From: Exiguobacterium acetylicum
GTDB lineage: Bacteria > Bacillota > Bacilli > Exiguobacteriales > Exiguobacteriaceae
Assembly (NCBI RefSeq): GCF_019890935.1
Contig: NZ_CP082333.1
Span: forward strand, 150,001 to 214,000
Length of the DNA: 64,000 nucleotides
Reading direction: 5' to 3'
The stretch's first letter is position 1, and every line of letters begins with the position of its first letter. The notes under the pieces are model-generated. The model did no database searches. It was given only the letters and a program-made list of their open reading frames with translations, and was not told the DNA's origin. Below, one piece after another: positions 54,369-63,856 of the stretch. The translations under genes and the position numbers were made by a program.

Positions 54369-54668
54369 ATGAACCGTTGGTGGGTTCCACTGTATCCGAT
54401 TGGTCTGTTTTTACTGGTCGATCACTTTTTCTATAATATTTCAGTGACATGGCTTATCGTGCTCGGTGTCGTGAGCATCCTGTTGAGTGTCCGTCCGAAG
54501 CGACCATCCTTTTCTTCGTATCGTCCGTTAATGATTGGAACACTTTTAATCGGCTGCGGTCTGATGCCGTGGTTGACGCTAGATTTTACAGGAATCGTCT
54601 TCGTTTTCTTGTTAACAGAAATCGTCGCGAAACTGCTTGTGTCAAGAACAGAGGAACAATCCGTATGA
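54369..54668 (+). CDS. Small membrane protein
   Basis: A 99-residue protein starting MNRWWVPLYPIGLFLLVDHF, with about four membrane segments that nearly fill it. GGGAGG lies before ATG at 54369. No family is recognised. It ends before a two-way terminator. Confidence 0.65.
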   Translation: MNRWWVPLYPIGLFLLVDHFFYNISVTWLIVLGVVSILLSVRPKRPSFSSYRPLMIGTLLIGCGLMPWLTLDFTGIVFVFLLTEIVAKLLVSRTEEQSV

Positions 54669-54688
54669 CGGACGAATATCGTTAAACG

Positions 54689-54740
54689 AAATAGCCTCGA
54701 CTGCTCTGTCCGATGGGATGGAGCAATCGAGGCTATTTTT
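54689..54740. terminator. Bidirectional terminator
   Basis: Inverted repeat AAATAGCCTCGA...CTGCTC / GAGCAA...TCGAGGCTATTT with a 13-base loop between two converging genes. Confidence 0.85.
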
Positions 54741-54747
54741 GATTCGT

Positions 54748-55944
54748 TTAAGAACTTTGTTCGACCTTGGCAATCAATTGTGCTTGACGTTTTTGCCAGA
54801 TGAATGATCCGATGAACGTCACGACGAGGAAAATCAGACCGAGTGCAAACGGATAGAGAATGTTGACGTCATACAGGACACCCGCAAGCGTTGGTCCGAG
54901 CACGTTCCCGATGCTCATGTAGGCGTTGTTCATTCCCATAGCAAAGCCTTGCTCATTACCAGCGAGTTTTGAAATCATCGTATTCAAGACGGGACGTAAA
55001 ATTGATGTCGCAAGGAAGATGACGAGAGTGATCGCAAAGAATCCACCGTAACTTGATGTCAATAATGACAACAGGAAGCCAAGCGCTGCGATGAACAGGA
55101 ATAGGTTCAAGACCTTTCCTTCTCCGAGACTACGAGATAACTTATCGACGATGAAGATTTGAGCAATGACACTGATGATCCCGGTCGACGTCACCATGAT
55201 CGCGATGTCTTTCGGTGAAGCACCGAATTGGTCATCGACGAAGAGACCAAGGACTGATTCGTATGCCATGAGACCAAAGCTCATGACGAGTGTAATGACG
55301 AGTGGGACGAAGTACGGTTTCTTAAACGACGTCCCGAGTTTTCGAAGCATCGACCCTTCGTCTGGTGCCATCGCCGTAGCATCGTGCTGTTCGCTTTCTT
55401 GAAGCAATAAGACGCTGAATAGGACAGCGAGACCCGAGACGATTGCTGAGACGAGTAACGGCAATTTTAAGTCATACTCGGCAAGGAAACCACCGATTCC
55501 AGGACCGATGACGATTCCGAGTGACATCGCAGCTGAGACGTAACTGTTTCCTTTTGCGCGTTGATCCATCGTTGTGATGTCCGCGACGTAAGCAAAAATC
55601 GCTGGAATCAGAAGTGCAGCACCGGCACCGCCGATTGCGCGCGAGATGTAGAGGACCGTGACGGAATTGGAGAAATAGAAGACAAACATCGAGAGCGTCA
55701 AGCCGATCAATCCATAGATGATCATCTTGCGACGACCGTATTGGTCCGCCCATTTTCCGGCAATCGGTGACATGACGAGTTGTGCCCCGGCAAAGATGGC
55801 GATCATTAACCCAGCCGCCGTCCCACCTTGTCCAATCGAAGCTAAGTAAGCGGGTAGAATCGGAATGATGATCCCGAAGCTCCCGACCGCAATAAACATA
55901 TTGATCATGAGGACCGTTAATTTTTTTCGTTGATCCGCGTGCAA
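54748..55944 (-). CDS. MFS multidrug efflux transporter, NorA/Blt-like
   Basis: A 398-residue 12-helix antiporter. It shows FGIIIPILPAYLASIGQ, motif A GKWADQYGRRKMIIYG, motif B-like YISRAIGGAGAALLIP and the antiporter motif C region SLGIVIGPGIGGFLAE. These are features of NorA/Blt/Bmr pumps that export drugs and, for Blt, spermidine. It starts with TTG after AAGGGG. A good sigma-A promoter lies 60 bases upstream. Confidence 0.88.
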   Translation of the reverse strand: MHADQRKKLTVLMINMFIAVGSFGIIIPILPAYLASIGQGGTAAGLMIAIFAGAQLVMSPIAGKWADQYGRRKMIIYGLIGLTLSMFVFYFSNSVTVLYISRAIGGAGAALLIPAIFAYVADITTMDQRAKGNSYVSAAMSLGIVIGPGIGGFLAEYDLKLPLLVSAIVSGLAVLFSVLLLQESEQHDATAMAPDEGSMLRKLGTSFKKPYFVPLVITLVMSFGLMAYESVLGLFVDDQFGASPKDIAIMVTSTGIISVIAQIFIVDKLSRSLGEGKVLNLFLFIAALGFLLSLLTSSYGGFFAITLVIFLATSILRPVLNTMISKLAGNEQGFAMGMNNAYMSIGNVLGPTLAGVLYDVNILYPFALGLIFLVVTFIGSFIWQKRQAQLIAKVEQSS

Positions 55945-56000
55945 GGGGACCCCTTCTTTCGACCCGCTTTCTGTAAGCGGTTATTTGTTTCACCTTCATT

Positions 56001-56030
56001 ATCTTAGATTCAAGCTAAAGCGCCTGTCAA
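56001..56030 (-). promoter_or_regulatory. Promoter of the NorA-like gene
   Basis: On the minus strand TTGACA (56025-56030) and TAAGAT (56001-56006) are 18 bases apart. A short hairpin CCGCTT/AAGCGG lies in the leader between promoter and start. Confidence 0.6.
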
Positions 56031-56059
56031 CGCAGACGAGTCGAGGATTCGAAAAAGGG

Positions 56060-56293
56060 GCTGACTCAAAAAAAGAATGACGCGTCTTTTCACGCCCTTT
56101 CCTCAGGCGAGACACAAGCCAGCTTTCCTGCTTCATTTGAGCAGGAAAGCTGATCTTGTTTGTCTCTGACAGCGCATAAATGCGCTTTTCCTGTAGGGGT
56201 GGCGTGTGACGCGTCATTTTTTTGTCATGAGATAAGGTAGCAGATCATCATTCTGCCACCCTTATCTTTGTAGAGACTGACTTTTGAGTCAGC
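56060..56293. repeat. Full copy of a hairpin-rich dispersed repeat
   Basis: A 234-base element with 12-bp terminal inverted repeats GCTGACTCAAAA / TTTTGAGTCAGC. Inside lie AATGACGCGTC / GACGCGTCATT, a 12-bp hairpin AGCTTTCCTGCT / AGCAGGAAAGCT and GCGCATAAATGCGC. A near-identical copy starts at 63857. It encodes no protein and lies between the efflux and teichoic acid genes. Confidence 0.85.
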
Positions 56294-56305
56294 ACCGGTT
56301 CAGAC

Positions 56306-57367
56306 TTATTGTTCTTTTTTTAATAACCATTTGATGTTCGGTGACAGCAACGGTCGGAAGATTGTCACGACGGGGCGACTCGACAGCAACCAGACGAATC
56401 CGGTAGCGAGCAAGAAGGACAGTCCGATTAGTAACAGTGGCGACTCCGTAATGGCTGGTGGAACCGAATCACGGAACAAACGGACGATGAACGAGTGAAT
56501 CAAGTAGATCGCAAGCGTCTGGATGCCGATCTGATCGAATCGATCTCCAAATGACCGGTGCGGCACGAGCAACAAGACCGAGAAGATCATAATCGTACTG
56601 ACGGCATAGAGGAACAATTGAATCGCTGCTCCCTTCAGAAGCGAGACTTCAAATTCCCCGTAGGTGTCGCGGTAGAAGAGCCAGACCGTATCAAATCCGT
56701 TTTTCGTCCAGACAATCATGAAGACGACAATCAAGAGCGAGACGATTAGTCCGGTCAGTCGACCGATCGGTGCCGTCATCTGCTTTCGCCAGCCGGCGTC
56801 AGTCAGCCAACCGCGCTCTTTGACGAGGTAACCCATCAAAAAGAACGGATAAAAACTGACGACTTTTTGTAACGACAGGAAGTTCGTGATTGAATCTGGG
56901 TTGGCATTGATCAATAAGGCAAATAAGACACTCACGATCAGCGGGAAACGCATCACCTGGAATGCCGGTGTGACGGTTTGCCAAATGATGATCCCAAGAA
57001 GATACCAAAGCGTCCAATTCGGAACGAGCGGATGGAGTAGCCCATCGAGCATCTCACGTAAGGAATCATCCTGCGTATAGGACAAATAGATTTCGTGAAT
57101 CGATTGCCAGATGAAATATAGGGCAACGAAGGCGAGGATGCGTTGAGGTCGAACTTGTTTGAAAAAGTAGCCGCTCATGAAGATGAAGGCGGGCATGTGC
57201 AACAAGTAAATGACGTTATACGCCATCCTCACACTATCGTTTCCCGGTAAATCACGGAACGTCTCGATCAAATGACCGAAGACGACCATGAAGATGAGTA
57301 AGACCTTATAGTTCCCAAGCCAATGATCGTACGCTGGTGTGGTCACTGGTTTGATGGAGCGATTCAT
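56306..57367 (-). CDS. Membrane acyltransferase (OafA/WecH-like, family 3)
   Basis: A 353-residue membrane protein with about 10 helices. It starts YDHWLGNYKVLLIFMVVFGH, where the catalytic His of acyltransferase family 3 is expected, and has HMPAFIFMSGYFFKQ. Such enzymes O-acetylate surface sugars or polymers. It overlaps the upstream polymerase by 4 bases, so it may acetylate teichoic acid or another wall polymer (inferred). Confidence 0.85.
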   Translation of the reverse strand: MNRSIKPVTTPAYDHWLGNYKVLLIFMVVFGHLIETFRDLPGNDSVRMAYNVIYLLHMPAFIFMSGYFFKQVRPQRILAFVALYFIWQSIHEIYLSYTQDDSLREMLDGLLHPLVPNWTLWYLLGIIIWQTVTPAFQVMRFPLIVSVLFALLINANPDSITNFLSLQKVVSFYPFFLMGYLVKERGWLTDAGWRKQMTAPIGRLTGLIVSLLIVVFMIVWTKNGFDTVWLFYRDTYGEFEVSLLKGAAIQLFLYAVSTIMIFSVLLLVPHRSFGDRFDQIGIQTLAIYLIHSFIVRLFRDSVPPAITESPLLLIGLSFLLATGFVWLLSSRPVVTIFRPLLSPNIKWLLKKEQ

Positions 57368-59136
57368 TTTTTCTCACCCAGAAGGATTTGATCAACGAAC
57401 CGGGCGCTCGATTTCCCGTCTTGATGTTCAAAGAAATACTCTGCGAATGCTTTGACGTTATGCATTTCGAAGTCTTTGTTTTTAATCCGTTCAATCAATT
57501 CGTCCGATGTCTTGACGATTGGACCCGGAACGAATTCTTCGAAGTCGTAATAGAAATCACGTTTTGAGATGTAGTCCTCAAGGTCATACGCGAAGAACAA
57601 CATCGGTCGATTCAATAGGGAGAACTCGAAACACGTTGATGAGTAATCCGTAATCAAGATGTCTGAGACGAACAGCAACTCATTGATTTCACGATGATCC
57701 GTCAAATCGAGGAAGAAGTCAGCGTAGACTTCCGGAATCTCCATCCGGCGGCGGATGAATGGATGCAGTTTAAGGACGAAGACGTACTCCTCATGAAGTG
57801 CTTCGTACAGCGCATCGAGATCAAGTTGATCAAAATCATAATAGGCACTCTTCGCACCATTTCCTCGGAACGTCGGTGCGAACATGATGACTTTCTTTTG
57901 TTTGAAGATGGGATATTCCTCATAGATACGTGCTTTTGCTTCCTCGATGAACGGTTGATCGAAGAACATATCCGTCCGTGGAATACCGGTCGCGATGACT
58001 TGATCTTCCCGTAACCCGAAGCCTTCAGCATAATGACGGGCGACATTATGGGAGCTGACGATCGCTTTCGTATAGTTTCGATGACTGAGCGAGTTCGCGC
58101 TTGGACCACCTGGTTTTCCGAGGCGGCTGTACCCGAATGTCTTGAAGGCGCCGACGGCATGCCAGACTTGAACCAAATCACTGCCTTTACGAATGTTCAA
58201 CGGATAGATCATCGGATAGAAGTCATCGACCAGAATCGTTTTTGCTGTCGCTAAATGGTATGGCAAGGCAAATTTGTCACGCCAATCACGACGAGACTGA
58301 AGATTTGGTTTGAAGAAGGTCTTCACATCGAGATCGAGATCACGACGCTTGACTTCATCCAAGATATAAGCAAAGTTCCCACTGATATCACTCCGTGAAT
58401 CCGAAGCGAGGATGACTTTGTTCTCTTGGATTGGTTGCGTCCATTTCGTGACGTTATAAATCGCCTTGAAGGTGAAACGACGAAACTTGAACGCGCGCTT
58501 TTTCATATTCTTTTTCCACTTCTTATAGCGATCGATGACTTGGATTAGACGTTTCGATTCGCCTTTCTTCAGGGAATGGAAACCTAAAGAGTTGCTGTAT
58601 TCCGAATACTGCACGACAAGTTCATATTCGAGTAAGATCAAGGCGTTACTGTGTTTTGTATCGACGCGGTAAGCGACCGGGATTAACGAACGCGTATCAC
58701 CAAAAGGCGCTTCATGTAAGATCGTTTTTCCTTGGACGATGGCGAAGAACGCATCAAAATAGCCCATCGGCAGTGGACGACCGGTCGGCGTGATATGATT
58801 CAGGTTCAATTCGCCCGTAAAGGCTTCTTCCGTCCAGTCACCTTCGAACGGAAAGCGGCAAATGAACGTCCGTTTGTTTCGTTTATTACGAAAGACGATG
58901 GCACGTTCAAGCGGTATTAATGCTTCAGTAGGTTCAGACTGAATATACTCATCGTCATGTTCCTCAAGTTCAGGTTGCTGTTGCGATGTAGGATTTTCAA
59001 ATAACGTTTGTTCGGCACGCAATAAATCAGCCAATCCACTTAAACGTGCTTCGAAACGAAACGTCGTTCCAGCTAATTCCAAGTAGGTGACCTCAGCATG
59101 TAAAGTAGGGGTCAGTGTCTCTTCGATCAAAACCAT
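57364..59136 (-). CDS. Teichoic acid polymerase (TarL/TagF-like)
   Basis: A 590-residue protein. The first 200 or so residues form a beta-rich domain with an acidic insert (ELEEHDDEYIQSEP). The rest is the CDP-glycerol glycerophosphotransferase domain: ILASDSRSDISGN, VDDFYPMIYPL, LVQVWHAVGAFKTFGYS (catalytic His), GIPRTDMFF, LKLHPF and ITDYSSTCFEF. With tarI and tarJ nearby, it may polymerise ribitol phosphate. It is divergent from tarIJ. Confidence 0.87.
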   Translation of the reverse strand: MVLIEETLTPTLHAEVTYLELAGTTFRFEARLSGLADLLRAEQTLFENPTSQQQPELEEHDDEYIQSEPTEALIPLERAIVFRNKRNKRTFICRFPFEGDWTEEAFTGELNLNHITPTGRPLPMGYFDAFFAIVQGKTILHEAPFGDTRSLIPVAYRVDTKHSNALILLEYELVVQYSEYSNSLGFHSLKKGESKRLIQVIDRYKKWKKNMKKRAFKFRRFTFKAIYNVTKWTQPIQENKVILASDSRSDISGNFAYILDEVKRRDLDLDVKTFFKPNLQSRRDWRDKFALPYHLATAKTILVDDFYPMIYPLNIRKGSDLVQVWHAVGAFKTFGYSRLGKPGGPSANSLSHRNYTKAIVSSHNVARHYAEGFGLREDQVIATGIPRTDMFFDQPFIEEAKARIYEEYPIFKQKKVIMFAPTFRGNGAKSAYYDFDQLDLDALYEALHEEYVFVLKLHPFIRRRMEIPEVYADFFLDLTDHREINELLFVSDILITDYSSTCFEFSLLNRPMLFFAYDLEDYISKRDFYYDFEEFVPGPIVKTSDELIERIKNKDFEMHNVKAFAEYFFEHQDGKSSARFVDQILLGEKK

Positions 59137-59428
59137 CTCTCCTCGCTCAAATAATTACAATGCATTTACACAATCATGATAGATTTTTAAATTTTACGTG
59201 AACATAGTATAGTGAAACTAGAAATCACCACTCATTATATCGTGAGACATTAAAATTAATAGGGATTTCTTTATTTTTTTGTGTTTTTGTAAAATAACAC
59301 TTCAACACAGACTGCATCATTACACATACCCTGAACGCTAGGGAAAGAAAACCGAAATTCGATTATTTCATAAGGGAGGGAAGCAGGTCGTCTCGTTTGA
59401 AAGAGCCAACGAGACACTGCGTCAGAAG
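59137..59428. promoter_or_regulatory. Divergent control region of the teichoic acid genes
   Basis: 292 bases, AT-rich, between two divergent tar genes. It has a hairpin GTCTCGTT / AACGAGAC (59390-59415, 10-base loop) just before the tarI start, and AAGGGAGGG lies upstream at 59371. Poorly defined promoters, for example TAGTAT near 59203. Confidence 0.45.
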
Positions 59429-60142
59429 ATGATTTATGCAGCCATTTTAGCTGGAGGAAAAGGAACACGGATGGGGAATGTCGATCGACCGAAACAATTC
59501 TTATCGATCGGAGAACGTCCAATCATCGTCCATACAGTAGAGAAATTCCTATTACATGAGGATTTTGACCGCATCATCATCGTCACACCGACTGCTTGGA
59601 TTAACTATACGCGCGATATTTTGGAGAAATACATTGGAAAAGATGAACGCCTCGTCATTACACCGGGTGGACAGGATCGTAATGAATCGATCATGGCAGC
59701 GGTGAACTGGATCGAAGAGAAAAACGGTCTGTCTGAGGAAGATATCATCGTCACACACGACGCCGTCCGTCCGTTCTTAACGCATCGCATCATTAAAGAA
59801 AACATTGAAGCAGCGCAAGAGTTCGGTTCATGCGACACGGTCATTTCAGCAATCGATACGATCGTCGCGTCAACGAACGGTAAAACGATCACGGATATTC
59901 CGGTTCGTGATCAAATGTATCAAGGGCAGACACCACAAAGTTTCCAGATCACGAAGTTGAAATCGCATTATGAGTCGCTTTCAACGGAAGAACGAGCGAT
60001 TTTGACGGATGCGTGTAAGATCCTTCTTCTGAAAGGGGAAGATGTCGCGCTCGTCACAGGGGAACTGTTCAACATTAAAGTGACGACACCATACGACCTA
60101 CGGATTGCAAATGCTATCTTGAAGGAGCGGATTCATCAATGA
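59429..60142 (+). CDS. tarI: Ribitol-5-phosphate cytidylyltransferase
   Basis: A 237-residue IspD-like nucleotidyltransferase. It begins [20 protein letters not shown] and has [25 protein letters not shown] and [18 protein letters not shown]. The partner tarJ overlaps by 4 bases, which separates it from IspD of isoprenoid synthesis. It makes CDP-ribitol for teichoic acid. There is no good ribosome site within 15 bases of the ATG. Confidence 0.93.
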   Translation: MIYAAILAGGKGTRMGNVDRPKQFLSIGERPIIVHTVEKFLLHEDFDRIIIVTPTAWINYTRDILEKYIGKDERLVITPGGQDRNESIMAAVNWIEEKNGLSEEDIIVTHDAVRPFLTHRIIKENIEAAQEFGSCDTVISAIDTIVASTNGKTITDIPVRDQMYQGQTPQSFQITKLKSHYESLSTEERAILTDACKILLLKGEDVALVTGELFNIKVTTPYDLRIANAILKERIHQ

Positions 60143-61164
60143 TTAACCAAGTCTATCAACTCGTCGCCCCGCGTCAAATCGAAGTGACGTATGATGAACG
60201 GTCATTGAATACCGATCGTGTTGTCGTGCGTCCAACGTATTTATCGATTTGTCACGCGGATCAACGCTACTTCACGGGTAGCCGTAGTGCGGAAGTATTG
60301 GCGAAAAAATTACCGATGGCCATGATTCATGAAGGCATCGGAAAAGTCGTACATGATCCGAGTGGAACATTCAAGAAGGGAACACTCGTCGCGATGGTTC
60401 CGAATACACCGACGGAAGAAGATGACATCATCGGTGAAAACTATTTGCGAACGAGTCGTTTCCGTTCGAGTGGATACGATGGCTATATGCAAGACTATGT
60501 GTTCTTAAAAGCAGATCGTCTTGTCGAAGTACCGGCTGATCTTGACCCTGAAGTCGCGGCATTCACTGAACTCGTTAGTGTATCGGTCCATGCCTTGACT
60601 CGTTTCGAAAAGATTGCCCATCCGCGTCGGGAGACGTTCGGAGTGTGGGGGGACGGGAACCTTGGCTTCATCACAGCACTCTTGCTACGTAAGTTGTATC
60701 CGGAAGCGAAATTACTCGTCTTTGGCAAAACGCAGTCGAAGCTTGACTATTTCTCGTTTGCAGACGAGACGTACCACATCGACCAGATTCCAGCCGATGT
60801 CTCCTTCAACCACGGTTTCGAATGTGTTGGGGGAATTGGCAGCCAATATGCGATCAATCAGATGATCGACTATATCATTCCGGAAGGCACGATGGCGTTA
60901 CTTGGCGTATCAGAAGATGCCGTCGCGATCAACACGCGGATGATTCTTGAAAAAGGACTTCGTGTCTACGGTTCAAGTCGGAGTACACCGGCTGATTTCG
61001 CACGGACGATGGAATTGTATCAAGCACATCCTGATATTCCAGCTTATTTATCGAACCTGGTTTCAGGCGTATTCCAAATCCGACAAATCGAAGATATTCA
61101 TAAAGCGTTTGAAAACGATTTGACGAACCGGTTCGGAAAGACGGTCATGGAATGGTGCATGTAA
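60139..61164 (+). CDS. tarJ: Ribulose-5-phosphate reductase (ribitol-5-phosphate forming)
   Basis: A 341-residue zinc alcohol dehydrogenase fold enzyme. It shows [16 protein letters not shown], where Cys-His may bind zinc, [15 protein letters not shown] and the NADPH loop [15 protein letters not shown]. It reduces ribulose-5-phosphate to ribitol-5-phosphate, which TarI activates. Coupled to tarI by a 4-base overlap and followed by a TagB-like gene. Confidence 0.92.
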   Translation: MINQVYQLVAPRQIEVTYDERSLNTDRVVVRPTYLSICHADQRYFTGSRSAEVLAKKLPMAMIHEGIGKVVHDPSGTFKKGTLVAMVPNTPTEEDDIIGENYLRTSRFRSSGYDGYMQDYVFLKADRLVEVPADLDPEVAAFTELVSVSVHALTRFEKIAHPRRETFGVWGDGNLGFITALLLRKLYPEAKLLVFGKTQSKLDYFSFADETYHIDQIPADVSFNHGFECVGGIGSQYAINQMIDYIIPEGTMALLGVSEDAVAINTRMILEKGLRVYGSSRSTPADFARTMELYQAHPDIPAYLSNLVSGVFQIRQIEDIHKAFENDLTNRFGKTVMEWCM

Positions 61165-61195
61165 CGATGTGCGCTGAAAAAGAGGAGAATCGTCT

Positions 61196-62398
61196 ATGAA
61201 ACAAAAAATTCGGTTATTGCAACGACGGACGGTCCACTATCTGCTTGCTATGACGTACTGGTTGACGAAACGGCTACCGATTCAACCGAAAAAAGTCGTC
61301 TTTGCGACGTATCGTTCCGATCGTCTTGTCGATAACTTTCGTGCCGTCTACGATGAACTCGAACGACGCGACTTAGGGTATGAATACGTTTTTTTGTTAA
61401 AGCGATTCCCTCAATCGTTGGCGGGGCAAATCCAATACGTCTTTCATATGATGCGGGCGACGTACGAATTAGCGACTGCTCGTTACTTCATCATTGATGA
61501 CTATTATTACCCTGTATATGTGTCGTCCTTACGGAAAGGAACAGAAGTCATTCAGCTATGGCATGCTTGTGGAGCCTTTAAAAAGTTCGGCTATAGTGTG
61601 CTTGATAAATCCTATTCGCCGGATGATGATTATTTGAAGATGGTCCAGATTCACCGGAACTATAGCAAGGTCTATGTTTCCGGTGAAGCATGTATCGCAC
61701 CATATGCGGATGCTTTCGGAATGGAGCAGAAACGGATCTATCCCTTAGGGGTTCCACGGACGGATCAGCTACTGAACACAGCACGCCAAGCCCGTGTTCG
61801 AGAAAAGTTGTATGACCGATATCCAGAATGGCGCAAGAAACGAATCATCTTACTCGCACCGACGTTCCGAGGAAATGGACAGACAACGGCACATTACGAT
61901 CAAGAGCTCGATTTTGAGAAGTTCCGTCGTGAGCTTGGACCGGATACAGTCCTCTTGCTTCGCATGCACCCGTTTGTTCTTAATCCACCAGTCGTACCGG
62001 ACGCGTATGCGGATCAAATCATTAATATGACAGACTATCCGGACATCAATGATTTGATGCAGATTGCGGATATTCTGATTACGGATTATTCGTCTGTCAT
62101 CTTCGAGTTTGCCTTGTTGCAGAAGCCGATGATTTTTCTCGTCAACGATTTGCAGTCATATAAAGCAGAACGCGATTTCTACTTTCCATACGAAACCTTC
62201 GTGCCGGGACCAATCGTGTCGACGTTTGAAGACGTCATTGCTTGGATTAAACGTGGACAATTCGATACACAGAAAATCGAGACATTCGCGAATCAGTTCT
62301 TTACGTATCAGGATGGAGAAGCGACCAAACGAATCGTCGACCATATGTTATATGACACGATTCCAGAGGCGCCTGTCTATACGAAAACACCAGTGTGA
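61196..62398 (+). CDS. CDP-glycerol/CDP-ribitol transferase, TagB/TarB-like
   Basis: A 400-residue member of the glycerophosphotransferase family without the long N-terminal extension of the gene at 57364. It has the same landmarks: IIDDYYYPVYVSSLRKG, VIQLWHACGAFKKFGYS, GVPRTDQLL, LLRMHPF and ILITDYSSVIFEFALLQ. It probably primes or extends the teichoic acid chain; TarB, TarK or TarL roles cannot be told apart here. Follows tarJ by 31 bases. Confidence 0.88.
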   Translation: MKQKIRLLQRRTVHYLLAMTYWLTKRLPIQPKKVVFATYRSDRLVDNFRAVYDELERRDLGYEYVFLLKRFPQSLAGQIQYVFHMMRATYELATARYFIIDDYYYPVYVSSLRKGTEVIQLWHACGAFKKFGYSVLDKSYSPDDDYLKMVQIHRNYSKVYVSGEACIAPYADAFGMEQKRIYPLGVPRTDQLLNTARQARVREKLYDRYPEWRKKRIILLAPTFRGNGQTTAHYDQELDFEKFRRELGPDTVLLLRMHPFVLNPPVVPDAYADQIINMTDYPDINDLMQIADILITDYSSVIFEFALLQKPMIFLVNDLQSYKAERDFYFPYETFVPGPIVSTFEDVIAWIKRGQFDTQKIETFANQFFTYQDGEATKRIVDHMLYDTIPEAPVYTKTPV

Positions 62399-62404
62399 AT
62401 ACAG

Positions 62405-62462
62405 AAAAACGTTCCGATTGCGTCTCCATTTGGGGAGAGAGACGTCATCGGAACGTTTTTAT
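62405..62462 (+). terminator. Terminator of tarIJ and the TagB-like gene
   Basis: Long stem AAAAACGTTCCGAT / ATCGGAACGTTTTT with a second inner pair CGTCTC / GAGACG. Confidence 0.88.
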
Positions 62463-62518
62463 TTTTGAATTGGGGCTTGATTGGCGCGAGCAGGGGTAGC
62501 TCGCAGAATGCGCACCTC

Positions 62519-63076
62519 TTAAAAGTGCGTCAACTTGTCCTTTGCGGACGTTCTCGGTTTGACAGGTGGAACGATGGCAGGCCAGCCGATTTGAATGACG
62601 CCGAGAACGCGTTCGTTTTCAGAAGCGTCAACGAGTGAGGCATACTCTGGTGTGAACCAGTGTTTCCCGCTCTTCCAGCAACACCCAAGACCTCGTTCTG
62701 TTGCTACCAACTGCAGGTTTTGAATCATCGCAGCTGTTGCAAGTGTATCCTCGAGCTGTTGATCCGGTGTCCCTTGTACCTGACAAAGTACCGTTAAATA
62801 AACCGGAACTTCCCGTAATTTTTGTTCAGCCTGTTGACGTTGTTCAGACGTTTTCGTCTCGAATTGACCACGCGCTGTCAGCAATTCCATCAAGGCATCG
62901 ACATACCGTGTTTGTCCGTCTTCGATTGCGAGAACAAAGCGCCAAGGCTCTCTTAATTTATGATTCGGGGCATAAATCGCCGTGTCGAGTAATGCTTCTA
63001 CCAATTCGACCGGAACGGGTTGTTCCGTATAGGACCGGATCGACCGGCGTGTTTCGATCACTTGTTGGGCATGCAT
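62519..63076 (-). CDS. Nitroreductase family protein, Fur-box controlled
   Basis: A 185-residue FMN-dependent NAD(P)H oxidoreductase. It starts AQQVIETRRSIRSYTEQPVP, with the FMN-phosphate RRSIR motif, and has YAPNHKLREPWRFVLA and TERGLGCCWKSG. ATG at 63076 lies 9 bases after GAGGAG. A perfect Fur-box-type palindrome fills the promoter spacer, so the gene is likely induced by iron limitation; a role as a flavin or ferric reductase is possible. Confidence 0.86.
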   Translation of the reverse strand: MHAQQVIETRRSIRSYTEQPVPVELVEALLDTAIYAPNHKLREPWRFVLAIEDGQTRYVDALMELLTARGQFETKTSEQRQQAEQKLREVPVYLTVLCQVQGTPDQQLEDTLATAAMIQNLQLVATERGLGCCWKSGKHWFTPEYASLVDASENERVLGVIQIGWPAIVPPVKPRTSAKDKLTHF

Positions 63077-63106
63077 CCGTTTCATCTCCTCACTGAGTAC
63101 TTTTTC

Positions 63107-63136
63107 ACTATAAATGATAACGATTATCATTGTCAA
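63107..63136 (-). promoter_or_regulatory. Promoter with Fur box
   Basis: On the minus strand TTGACA (63131-63136) and TATAGT (63107-63112) are 18 bases apart. The spacer is AATGATAA-TCG-TTATCATT (63113-63131), a perfect dyad of the known Fur-box type. Confidence 0.8.
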
Positions 63137-63152
63137 CGTTATTTGTCAGAAA

Positions 63153-63189
63153 ACAAAAAAAGACGATTCCCGATAGGAAATCATCTTTC
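63153..63189 (-). terminator. Terminator of the leftward membrane protein gene
   Basis: On the minus strand the stem AAAGATGATTTCC / GGGAATCGTCTTT is followed by a T run. Confidence 0.75.
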
Positions 63190-63201
63190 GTTGTATTCGG
63201 G

Positions 63202-63759
63202 TTAAGAGGCTTTTCGTTCCTCGTCTTGATCTTGAGCAACAGTCGTTAGTTTCTTTTTCATAAGACGAATCCGGTATAGGGCAAATAGATAATGGGCGAA
63301 ATAGATCGTAAAACCAAGGAAAATCGTTAATGCTACATGAATTTGAACGCCGGGAACAGCATGAAGCTGAATGAAGAGCAAGACAGACATTGCCATCGTA
63401 TAAAGCACCATTTCCACCGATTGTGGCATGACGCGTTGACGTTTTAAGAAAAAGGAACGCATGAGTGGCAGGACGACGAGACTGACGAGACGATCAACCA
63501 GTCCGATGACGAGCACGCTGATCACCATCGCTAAACCATTTTCAAAAGCGATTAACCGTGGGAAGACAAGATAGGTGACGAGTAATAGTGGTCCAACTAA
63601 TAAAAAGATTGAAATCGAGGCACGTGCGAATACGAAGAGCCCGTTGACACTTGTTAAAAAGGCACGAACGATCTTTTGTGACCAAGGGGACGGTCGACCA
63701 ACTTGCCAAGCAAAACAACAAGCAAAGATGAACGCATAAAATTGCAGAAAGGCAACCAT
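63202..63759 (-). CDS. Membrane protein of unknown function
   Basis: A 185-residue protein with about five membrane segments (near 2-18, 42-64, 74-94, 110-132 and 138-162) and a basic, charged end (RIRLMKKKLTTVAQDQDEER). No family is recognised. It stands alone; AAGGAGATG lies just before the ATG. Confidence 0.65.
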   Translation of the reverse strand: MVAFLQFYAFIFACCFAWQVGRPSPWSQKIVRAFLTSVNGLFVFARASISIFLLVGPLLLVTYLVFPRLIAFENGLAMVISVLVIGLVDRLVSLVVLPLMRSFFLKRQRVMPQSVEMVLYTMAMSVLLFIQLHAVPGVQIHVALTIFLGFTIYFAHYLFALYRIRLMKKKLTTVAQDQDEERKAS

Positions 63760-63856
63760 AAAGCATCTCCTTTAGATATGAAACTCATTGTCCCTAGTGT
63801 ATCGATTTTAGGGCTGAAGTGCAAAGAAGAACTTTTCGTAAAGTATAAGAAAAGAG

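Noticed and set aside
55971..55985. Possible cre site before the NorA-like gene
   Set aside because: CTGTAAGCGGTTATT misses two fixed positions of the cre consensus.
55999..56217. Minus-strand frame resembling one at 63654-63911
   Set aside because: The likeness comes from the shared repeat element, not from a gene family.
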